From a virus: DNA of 29,743 bases. The notes beneath the pieces are model-generated. The model made no database searches and was not told where the DNA came from. It saw only the letters and a list, made by a program, of their open reading frames with translations. The position numbers were made by a program, and so were the translations under genes. Where the stretch lies: the IMG/VR virus record IMGVR_UViG_3300032083_003670, positions 1-29,743 of that record; one strand, 5' to 3'. Positions 8,239 to 14,107 of the stretch are shown here, one piece after another. Numbering within the stretch: position 1 is the first letter of the stretch; every line of letters starts with the position of its first letter.

Positions 8239-8518
8239 AGAATATTACAAATACTATCTAACACTACATCAAAATAAGTGGAATAGGAGGCTTCACGCTC
8301 TGGGGCAGATAGCAACACTTTCATTTATTGCCTTATCTACCCAAGAACAACAGTGGTTTCTATTATTGTGGGCACCATTTATTATCTACCCATTCGCTTG
8401 GTCTGGACATTTCTTTTTCGAAAAGAATAAGCCAGCAGCTTGGTCGAAGCCATTGTGGGCGAAGGCATGTGATTGGCTAATGTTGAGGGACATGATTACT
8501 GGAAAGGTAGAAAGATAA
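8228..8518 (+). CDS. Mpo1-like (DUF962/YGL010w) small membrane protein
   Basis: A 96-residue protein with the DUF962/Mpo1 pattern: YLTLHQNKWNRRLHALG (residues 11-26), two hydrophobic stretches at about 25-37 and 43-60, FAWSGHFFFEKNKPAAW (56-72) and PLWAKACDWLM. Yeast Mpo1 is an Fe(II)-dependent dioxygenase in alpha-oxidation of 2-hydroxy fatty acids. The histidines H14, H23 and H61 seen here are at the places conserved in that family, so an intact metal site is plausible. The length is near the short bacterial form. It overlaps the kinase stop by 11 bases, and its TAA shares a base with the ATG of the next SDR. A lipid-modifying role beside sugar genes is inference; activity in this phage is unknown. 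Confidence 0.85.
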   Translation: MEFKEYYKYYLTLHQNKWNRRLHALGQIATLSFIALSTQEQQWFLLLWAPFIIYPFAWSGHFFFEKNKPAAWSKPLWAKACDWLMLRDMITGKVER

Positions 8519-9444
8519 TGAAGATTTTAATTACAGGCGGCGCTGGATACATCGGCAGTGAATTGGTGGGTTATTTAATCGATAAGCACCAGATTTATGT
8601 TGTGGATAATTTGCTTTATGATAAGACTTCTCTTTTAAGATATGTCAATCATCCAAACTTTCACTTTGAAAAAGCGGATGTAAGAGATCACTCTGTATTA
8701 GAAAGATACATGAAAGAGTGCGACGTTGTAATTCCGCTTGCTGCTTTAGTTGGATTTCCTTTGTGCGATAGACGCCCCCAAGAGGCAATTGATGTTAACT
8801 ATGGCGCTTGCGAATGGGTTGCTAAAAACAAATCAAAAGATCAAATGGTGGTCTATCCTTGTACCAACTCAGGATACGGATCTAGTATCGGTGGAAAAGT
8901 TATCACCGAAGAAGACCCGCTTAATCCTATTTCTCTGTATGGTAAAACAAAAGTGGATGCCGAAGCCATTTTTAGAGAAACTGAAAACTGTACAACTTTT
9001 AGGCTAGCTACAGTATTTGGACCCTCCACTAGAGCAAGGACTGACTTATTAGTAAACAATTTTGTTTTGAAAGCCATTAGAGATAGGGTCCTCGTACTTT
9101 ATGAATGCGAGTTTATGAGAAACTATGTTCACATTTGGGATGTGTGCAAAGCATTCACTCAGGTTATTGAAAACTGGGATACGTTCAAGAATGATACCTA
9201 CAATGTTGGCAACGACATCATTAACATGAACAAACTCCAATTGGCAGAAACTATTAAAAAATACACTCCATTGGAAATCATCAAGGCTGAGTTTACTTCA
9301 GACCCAGATAAGCGAGACTACGTTGTAAGTAGTCAAAAAATCTATGATAAAGGCTATTCCTGCGACTATGACTTGGACGATGGAATCAAGCAGATGATCA
9401 AAGTATACAACCTAATCGATGAGCCTTGGTATGCAAACTACTAA
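8518..9444 (+). CDS. Extended SDR NAD-dependent epimerase/dehydratase
   Basis: Nucleotide-sugar epimerase or dehydratase of the extended SDR group, 308 residues. GGAGYIG at 7-13 binds NAD, VIPLAALVG at 71-79 follows the second Rossmann half, CTNSGYG at 115-121 takes the place of the usual S-S-x-x-V-Y-G, and the catalytic pair is Y141-x-x-x-K145 in YGKTK. The FMRNYVHIWDVCKAF and YNVGND motifs complete the substrate domain. An ATG at 8473 in frame would add 15 residues deep inside the previous gene. The ATG at 8518 is chosen because it shares a base with the upstream TAA and begins at the Rossmann strand. With HldE-type genes on both sides it might play the part of HldD, but the sequence alone does not show this. 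Confidence 0.86.
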   Translation: MKILITGGAGYIGSELVGYLIDKHQIYVVDNLLYDKTSLLRYVNHPNFHFEKADVRDHSVLERYMKECDVVIPLAALVGFPLCDRRPQEAIDVNYGACEWVAKNKSKDQMVVYPCTNSGYGSSIGGKVITEEDPLNPISLYGKTKVDAEAIFRETENCTTFRLATVFGPSTRARTDLLVNNFVLKAIRDRVLVLYECEFMRNYVHIWDVCKAFTQVIENWDTFKNDTYNVGNDIINMNKLQLAETIKKYTPLEIIKAEFTSDPDKRDYVVSSQKIYDKGYSCDYDLDDGIKQMIKVYNLIDEPWYANY

Positions 9445-9835
9445 CATCTGGGTAAATGGATGCTTCGACATTTTACATCGAGGTCACATAGAATTATTAA
9501 AGTTTGCTAAATCACAAGGTGATACCTTGACAATCGGCATCGACACCGATGAGAGAGTTAAGAAATCCAAAGGACCATCCAGACCCTTTAACAATACAGA
9601 AGATAGAAAATGTTTTTTAGAGGCGATTAGATATGTTGACAGGGTTGTTACCTATGGATCTAACGAAGAGTTAGAAAAGCATCTAGTAGATAATAACATC
9701 GATGTGATGATCATTGGTTCAGATTGGAAAGGAAAAACCGTTGTAGGAGAAAAACTAGTGAAAAAATTAGTTTTTTTTGATAGAATAGGAACATACTCAA
9801 CAACGAGAATTTTAGAAAATGAAATACGTATTTGA
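9431..9835 (+). CDS. HldE C-domain/RfaE2-type nucleotidyltransferase
   Basis: Resembles the nucleotidyltransferase half of HldE, which activates heptose-1-phosphate with a nucleotide, and related glycerol-3-phosphate cytidylyltransferases. WVNGCFDILHRGH at 7-19 has the HxGH motif (H16-H19) that binds the NTP phosphates. GIDTDERVKKSKGPSRP, then IIGSDWKGKTVVG and YSTTRIL (the place of the ISTT/ISTS motif), match the family along the full 134 residues. The ATG at 9431 has a weak GAG seven bases upstream. An ATG at 9419 would add four residues and cannot be excluded. It overlaps the SDR upstream and the HAD gene downstream. Nucleotide and sugar specificity are inferred. Confidence 0.9.
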   Translation: MQTTNIWVNGCFDILHRGHIELLKFAKSQGDTLTIGIDTDERVKKSKGPSRPFNNTEDRKCFLEAIRYVDRVVTYGSNEELEKHLVDNNIDVMIIGSDWKGKTVVGEKLVKKLVFFDRIGTYSTTRILENEIRI

Positions 9836-10154
9836 CATTGACGGCACAATTTGCGACAAAAATAACAATGATGATTATGATAAGTGCTTCCCTTATTTGG
9901 GAAGAATAGGTTTGATCAATAAGCTTTACGACGAGGGTAATGTGATTGTTTTTCATACTGCCCGAGGGATGGGAAGGCACAACAATAACGCACAATTAGC
10001 AATCCAAGAGTTTTATGCTTTGACAGAACAACAGTTGAAAGAGTGGGGCGCTAAGTATCATCAGTTGATTTTGGGCAAACCAAGCGGCGACATTTACATA
10101 GACGATAAGGGGATTAAAGATGGAGACTTCTTTGCCAATGAAATTTGTTCCTAA
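9819..10154 (+). CDS. Small HAD-superfamily phosphatase
   Basis: A minimal 111-residue HAD hydrolase that removes phosphate from small metabolites. Motif I is FDIDGTIC with nucleophile Asp6 and acid/base Asp8, motif II is HTARG at 46-50, motif III Lys87 lies in LGKPSGD, and motif IV is YIDD with Asp95/Asp96. No cap domain is present. Between an HldE-type nucleotidyltransferase and a cupin it could do the GmhB step (removal of the C7 phosphate of heptose bisphosphate), although GmhB itself is larger and has a zinc site not seen here. It overlaps the gene before by 17 bases and the one after by 17-35. Confidence 0.88.
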   Translation: MKYVFDIDGTICDKNNNDDYDKCFPYLGRIGLINKLYDEGNVIVFHTARGMGRHNNNAQLAIQEFYALTEQQLKEWGAKYHQLILGKPSGDIYIDDKGIKDGDFFANEICS

Positions 10155-10479
10155 AGGCTGGGGCTTTGAAAAGTGGATTGTAAACAATGAAGAGTATTGC
10201 GGTAAATTGCTTTACTTTGTGAAAGGCAAGAGATGCTCTTGGCATTATCATGAATTGAAAGACGAAGTATTCTACATCCAGTCGGGCAAGATTTTGGTTA
10301 AGTATTCTGATGGCGATGATCTTGAGGCAGCGGAAGAGCTTATCCTTGAAAGGGGCGATAACTTTCATGTATATAGGGGTCTTAGGCATCAAATGATTGC
10401 ATTGGAAGATACAGAACTGTTTGAATTTTCAACACAACACTTTGACAGCGATAGTTATAGAATACATAAGGGAAATTAA
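10120..10479 (+). CDS. Cupin-domain protein (sugar isomerase/epimerase-like)
   Basis: A single cupin barrel of 119 residues. Cupin motif 1 is seen as SWHYHELKDEVFYIQSGK, with the His-x-His and Glu metal ligands, and motif 2 as ERGDNFHVYRGLRHQM with the final His. The family includes mannose-6-phosphate isomerase-like and sugar-binding regulators. In sugar clusters such proteins often isomerise or epimerise keto sugars, but no specific reaction can be read. The ATG at 10120 has AAGGGG seven bases upstream. The ATG at 10138, directly before KFVPKGWGFEKW, is an alternative and loses only six residues. It lies 17-35 bases within the HAD gene's end. Confidence 0.85.
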   Translation: METSLPMKFVPKGWGFEKWIVNNEEYCGKLLYFVKGKRCSWHYHELKDEVFYIQSGKILVKYSDGDDLEAAEELILERGDNFHVYRGLRHQMIALEDTELFEFSTQHFDSDSYRIHKGN

Positions 10480-10480
10480 A

Positions 10481-11389
10481 ATGATTAAAAACTTTCTGAA
10501 CGTCTCTCTTGAGACTGACCACCCTCACCCATTAACTTCTCCAGATTATTATGATCCAGCAGGAAGCATACAAGACAATAGCACTTGTCAGTATTTTATA
10601 TGGGAATTGGACACACTTTTTTTAGGATCTCCGTATAGGCTTCTTGATTTTGGATGCGCTGGAGGACAATTTGTTGTTGATGTATATAACAAAGGCTATC
10701 CTTGGTACGCTGCTGGGATAGAAGGTGGTAATATCCACGCCCCAATGGATGAGGAATTTGAAAACGAGATTGACACGGACACTATCGGCACCTTAAGTAG
10801 AGCCAGAGGATACGATAATTGGCGAACCTATAAAAATAAATGCCTTTTCAATGCAGACTTATCAAAGCCATTTAAGATTTACAAACACAATCTAGAGCTT
10901 CCCGTAGGTCAGCACCAACTATATCATTTGGGAGATGATTACGACGATGGTAAACAAGAAATGAAATTTGATGTTGTCACGTCTTGGGAGTTCTTAGAGC
11001 ACCCTCATCCAGATGAAATTGGCGGCATCTTAAAGAACATGAACAAACACCTGAAAATGAACGGAATTGCCTTGGGGACAATAAATCTTAGCCCCGGAGA
11101 ACATCATAGGTGTATTAAGACTATTGAAGAGTGGGATTTTATTTTTAGACAACACGGGTTTGAGATTGTTGAAAACAACAGAAGCCCTTGGAATTTATCA
11201 GCCCCTCATATGTTTCCGTTTAGAACAACCCCTAGAACAAATGTGCCACACATTTATGGAGGAGTGATGCCCTTTCAACCAACTTCGACCTATAATGCAA
11301 TGTCAAAATTTTCCGTAGACCCGGAAAGGCTCACAGAAGAGGGAAAAAATTATGCATATTTTTATGTTAAAGTAAGAGAGTGTGACTAA
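10481..11389 (+). CDS. SAM-dependent methyltransferase (class I)
   Basis: A Rossmann methyltransferase of 302 residues. LLDFGCAGGQF at 54-64 is motif I for SAM, followed by an acidic residue (E81) at the end of the second strand. FDVVTSWEFLEHPHPDE at about 163-179 is the post-motif region typical of Methyltransf_11/23 proteins acting on sugars or small molecules. The N-terminal 50 residues and the C-terminal Pro-rich section (PFRTTPRTNVPHIYGG) are not assigned. An upstream in-frame ATG at 10397 would lie in the cupin gene. The ATG at 10481, one base past the cupin stop, is much more likely. It probably O- or N-methylates a cassette sugar (inference). Confidence 0.85.
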   Translation: MIKNFLNVSLETDHPHPLTSPDYYDPAGSIQDNSTCQYFIWELDTLFLGSPYRLLDFGCAGGQFVVDVYNKGYPWYAAGIEGGNIHAPMDEEFENEIDTDTIGTLSRARGYDNWRTYKNKCLFNADLSKPFKIYKHNLELPVGQHQLYHLGDDYDDGKQEMKFDVVTSWEFLEHPHPDEIGGILKNMNKHLKMNGIALGTINLSPGEHHRCIKTIEEWDFIFRQHGFEIVENNRSPWNLSAPHMFPFRTTPRTNVPHIYGGVMPFQPTSTYNAMSKFSVDPERLTEEGKNYAYFYVKVRECD

Positions 11390-12346
11390 ATGAAGCTAGT
11401 TGTAATCACAGGCTGCTTGGGATTTATTGGCTCTCATGTCGTCAATAAGTGCCTAGGTATGGGCTGGAAGGTGTACGGCATTGACAGCCAAACATATGCT
11501 GCAAATGCCCAACTGATTAAAACGTTCAAAGCACATTACAAAAAAAACTTTACCTTTATCGATGCAGACATCGCAGACTTGAAAAGGCTTCCTGATTGTG
11601 ATTACGTTATAAACATTGCTGCGGAGACTCATGTAGGAAATAGCATTATTGACAGCAAAGAATTCCTTAGATCAAACATCGACGGAGTTTATAATTTGTT
11701 AGAATTGATAAGAGCAAAGCCCAGCAATGTTGATCGCAGACCAATCTTGTTTCACTTTAGCACTGATGAAGTTTATGGAGACATTGAAGCTGGAGAACAC
11801 ACGGAGGACGACTTGGTTAACCCAAGCAATCCTTATTCTGCTTCCAAAGCAGCGGCTGATATGCTGGTAAAAGCTTGGTCTAGAACGTATGGATTAGAAT
11901 ACATCATCTTACGACCAACCAACAACTATGGATCCTATCAGTATCCAGAGAAGCTAGTGCCATTATCGGTTAAAGCATTAATGAGGGGTAAAAAGATTAG
12001 ACTCCACGATGAGGGCTTACCTATACGCAACTGGCTACACGCTGAAGATACGGCATCTGCGGTCATAAGTATCATAAATAGTGGAAAAACCAATGAAACT
12101 TATAACGTTGCTGGGGGCTTTGAGCAGGAAAACAGAGAGACAGTCAAAAAAGTCATTGAGGTCTTTCACGGGCCCGAGGTGAATTGGAAAGATTATGTAG
12201 ATCTTGGCTTTAGGCGAGAGGGTCAAGACGTAAGATACGCCTTGAACGACGACAAACTACGTGCGTTAGGCTGGAAACCACAAAAAGTATTTAACGAAGA
12301 GATAGAAAAAGTGGTACAATTTTATAAAGATAACTTTAAATGGTAG
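11390..12346 (+). CDS. NDP-glucose 4,6-dehydratase-like SDR (RmlB family)
   Basis: Makes a 4-keto-6-deoxy sugar from an NDP-hexose, the branch point for deoxy, amino and C-methyl sugars. The 318-residue protein has the glycine loop as GCLGFIG at 8-14 (a Cys-Leu where Gly-Ala is usual), FSTDEVYGD with the RmlB-specific T125-D126-E127 triad, Y149-x-x-x-K153 in NPYSASK, RPTNNYGSYQYPEKLVP, and RNWLHAEDTASA. The usual SHVDRSI segment reads THVGNSI here, with the Asp changed to Gly. No sugar-1-phosphate thymidylyltransferase (RmlA) is in the window, so the NDP may come from the host. Its product would suit the DegT and C-methyltransferase enzymes of the same operon. Confidence 0.91.
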   Translation: MKLVVITGCLGFIGSHVVNKCLGMGWKVYGIDSQTYAANAQLIKTFKAHYKKNFTFIDADIADLKRLPDCDYVINIAAETHVGNSIIDSKEFLRSNIDGVYNLLELIRAKPSNVDRRPILFHFSTDEVYGDIEAGEHTEDDLVNPSNPYSASKAAADMLVKAWSRTYGLEYIILRPTNNYGSYQYPEKLVPLSVKALMRGKKIRLHDEGLPIRNWLHAEDTASAVISIINSGKTNETYNVAGGFEQENRETVKKVIEVFHGPEVNWKDYVDLGFRREGQDVRYALNDDKLRALGWKPQKVFNEEIEKVVQFYKDNFKW

Positions 12347-12349
12347 GAG
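12345..12349 (+). promoter_or_regulatory. Shine-Dalgarno site that sets the start at 12355
   Basis: AGGAG ends five bases before the ATG at 12355. This favours that codon over the upstream in-frame ATG at 12340, which overlaps the dehydratase end. Confidence 0.65.
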
Positions 12350-12354
12350 AAACT

Positions 12355-12558
12355 ATGAAACTTTCAAAACAAGCAATGGGGTCACTTATGATGGCTCTAC
12401 AAAAGAGCCTCTTAGAACAAAGCGACATTACTGAGACACTAGAAAAAATGGATTTTGTTCCAGCGGCGGATCAAGAAGGTGCAGAAGCTGAACTGTATGT
12501 GAAAAATCCACCCTTGGTTAAATTTGGCAATGAAGGTATTGAAGAAGAGGGTGAATAA
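12355..12558 (+). CDS. Small conserved phage protein, unknown function
   Basis: A 67-residue acidic protein beginning with an amphipathic helix (LSKQAMGSLMMALQKSLLEQ), then an ITETLEKMDF segment and a VKNPPLVKF strand. I associate this layout with small conserved proteins of T4-like marine phages but cannot name a function. It is the first gene after the sugar cassette and has the best ribosome site of the region. It lies close to the gp55-type sigma factor, so a role such as the T4 late co-activator gp33 could be considered. However, no gp33 motif or clamp-binding C-terminus is visible. Confidence 0.75.
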   Translation: MKLSKQAMGSLMMALQKSLLEQSDITETLEKMDFVPAADQEGAEAELYVKNPPLVKFGNEGIEEEGE

Positions 12559-12800
12559 TGCCAAGTTATGTGTATGAATGTTCAGATTGCAGGGAGATCA
12601 TAGAGGTTTTTCATTCAATGAGTGATGAAAAGACTGATTGTGAAACTTGTGGGGCAGAAAATACACTAAACAAAATACCAGAAGTGCCGATTTATGTAAA
12701 AAAGAAGACTGCTGGAAAAGTTGTAAAAGAACACATCGAAGATGCCAAGCAACAAATTCGTGAAGAAAAAAGAAGCATGAGCAAGGAATACAAACGTTGA
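12558..12800 (+). CDS. FmdB-type zinc-ribbon protein
   Basis: MPSYVYECSDC followed by CETCG gives a four-cysteine zinc ribbon (C8, C11, C28, C31) of the FmdB regulatory-protein type, in which M-P-x-Y-x-Y-x-C is the typical opening. The rest of the 80 residues is a charged helix rich in Lys and Glu, which could bind nucleic acid or protein. The ATG overlaps the previous TAA by one base. Such small ribbons are common in phages near transcription or virion genes; the partner is unknown. Confidence 0.87.
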   Translation: MPSYVYECSDCREIIEVFHSMSDEKTDCETCGAENTLNKIPEVPIYVKKKTAGKVVKEHIEDAKQQIREEKRSMSKEYKR

Positions 12801-13099
12801 ATTTAATTATTTTCTTTTTAGTGGTCTCGGTAAGCATTAATGCATTGTTGATTTGGTACATCAGGAAAATGCTAACTAAGCTACTCTATGTTTCAGACAG
12901 CATAGGGTCCCTGCTAGTATCAGCTAGTAATTTCTCTAAGCATCTAGATGGTTTGCATTCTATGGAGATGTATTACGGCGATGAGACTCTCGGCTCCTTG
13001 ATTGAACACTCAAAGCAAGTAATGGAAGAGATAAAAGAATTTGAAGACATTTACGCTCTAACCAATGAAGGCTTGGAAGAGGCTGAAGAACAAGAATAA
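12797..13099 (+). CDS. Single-pass membrane protein, TTG start
   Basis: A 100-residue protein with one N-terminal transmembrane helix (about residues 3-22), a short basic stretch (IRKM), then a cytoplasm-style helical acidic tail containing MEMYYGDETLGSLIEHS and ending in Glu-rich text. The start is TTG at 12797 in a TTGA overlap with the upstream TGA. The first in-frame ATG would remove the whole membrane helix, which argues for TTG. The orientation, with basic residues after the helix, suggests the C-terminus inside the cell. Function unknown; the gene is tightly coupled to gp55 (one-base overlap). Confidence 0.78.
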   Translation: MNLIIFFLVVSVSINALLIWYIRKMLTKLLYVSDSIGSLLVSASNFSKHLDGLHSMEMYYGDETLGSLIEHSKQVMEEIKEFEDIYALTNEGLEEAEEQE

Positions 13100-13782
13100 T
13101 GGCAAAAGCAAGAAAAAAGAATCTATATTTTACCAAGGATCATGAAAATGCAATAATAGCGTATGCAAAGACTGACGACATAAAAATAAGAACGGAGTTA
13201 TACATAGAGTGGATAGCTCCTGCTTTTAATGAGATGGTCGACAAGATTATTTACACCTACAAATTTACATCCCTTCCAAATATTGACGTTCTCAAAGATG
13301 AGTGCAAGATTTGGCTCACTACAATCTTGGATAAATATGACCCAAGCAAAGGCTCCAAAGCCTTCTCTTACTTCTCAGTTATCACTAAAAATTGGTTTAT
13401 TCACAAAGTTAAGAGAACCAGTCTAGAAAACAAAAGGGAAGTCCAATTAGACAAAATACCAAAGAATGTGGAAATTAGACAGTTTACTGTTGTCAATGAG
13501 TACGAATCCAAGAGGCTGGAAAAGGAATTTTGGATGAATTTTTGGGAAGAGGTTAACTCTTGGGAAACAACCAACATGAAACCAAATGAAGAGAAGGTTT
13601 ATGAAGCAATTAGGCTCATCTTTTCCAATCCAGACCGAATAGATATCTTCAATAAAAAAGCAATCTACTTTTACATCCGAGAGATCACAGGTCTCAATAC
13701 AAAACAGGTCGTAAATAACTTAAATAAAATGCGTGTGAAGTATAGAGTATTTAAAAAGAAGTGGGACAAAGGCGATTTGTAA
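13099..13782 (+). CDS. 55: Late-transcription sigma factor, T4 gp55-like
   Basis: Directs host RNA polymerase to phage late promoters; in T4, gp55 acts with gp33 and the gp45 clamp. The 227-residue protein opens with YFTKDHENAIIAY, has an NEMVDKIIYTYKF helix, and then a sigma region 2-like core with KGSKAFSYFSVITKNWFI at about 84-101, the best-conserved gp55 segment. The C-terminal VFKKKWDKGDL is basic and ends in Asp-Leu; whether it binds a clamp as in T4 cannot be told. It is longer than T4 gp55 (185 residues), with an extra C-terminal helical region. It sits between the sugar cassette and the baseplate genes that it would be expected to switch on. Confidence 0.9.
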   Translation: MAKARKKNLYFTKDHENAIIAYAKTDDIKIRTELYIEWIAPAFNEMVDKIIYTYKFTSLPNIDVLKDECKIWLTTILDKYDPSKGSKAFSYFSVITKNWFIHKVKRTSLENKREVQLDKIPKNVEIRQFTVVNEYESKRLEKEFWMNFWEEVNSWETTNMKPNEEKVYEAIRLIFSNPDRIDIFNKKAIYFYIREITGLNTKQVVNNLNKMRVKYRVFKKKWDKGDL

Positions 13783-13798
13783 TACTTTTTTGCTCTTC

Positions 13799-13807
13799 AA
13801 CTATTTA
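13799..13807 (+). promoter_or_regulatory. Candidate promoter element AACTATTTA
   Basis: AACTATTTA lies in the 32-base gap after the sigma gene. The same nine bases occur at 27271-27279 ahead of gp6, in another intergenic gap. The sharing suggests a recognition element, but two copies in AT-rich DNA are weak evidence. Confidence 0.3.
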
Positions 13808-13814
13808 TTTTATT

Positions 13815-14105
13815 ATGAAAGACTTAGAATCATACATCGACGAAGCAATCAAAAACATAAGAAGTGATCGCGCCATCACTACTGCACTCCTTATGGAATT
13901 GATGGAATACATTAAAAAGGAAGAGGGGAGACGAGAGACAGTTGGCACCATCGCCGCCAAATATGTTGAAACACTCCAGAGATCAAACGAACAGCTTGTT
14001 AAAATTAGCGGTCTTATTCAAAAAAAGGCTGGGACCGAACAAGGTCTTACAGAAGAAGATAAAAGCGAATTGTTTGATCTTATAAAAGATTCCTCTAACA
14101 AGTAA
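13815..14105 (+). CDS. Small helical phage protein, unknown function
   Basis: A 96-residue, largely helical charged protein (LESYIDEAIKNI at the start, YVETLQRSNEQLVKISGLIQ in the middle, DKSELFDLIK at the end) with no membrane segment. The in-frame ATG at 13761 would overlap the sigma gene and add an unlike, hydrophobic stretch, so the ATG at 13815 is preferred. The repeated heptad-like pattern suggests a coiled coil and oligomer. It precedes the tail-hub genes by two bases, so a virion-assembly or packaging role is possible. I do not recognise a family with any confidence. Confidence 0.75.
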   Translation: MKDLESYIDEAIKNIRSDRAITTALLMELMEYIKKEEGRRETVGTIAAKYVETLQRSNEQLVKISGLIQKKAGTEQGLTEEDKSELFDLIKDSSNK

Positions 14106-14107
14106 AA

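Noticed and set aside
9819-10154. HAD gene as a true GmhB
   Set aside because: It is only 111 residues and lacks the Cys/His zinc site of GmhB, so only the general HAD phosphatase call is kept.
12355-12558. T4 gp33 late co-activator
   Set aside because: It is near gp55 and of small size, but I see no gp33 sequence motif, so it is left as unknown.
13783-13814. Terminator after the sigma gene (CTTTTTTG)
   Set aside because: A short T-run is present, but no inverted repeat precedes it.
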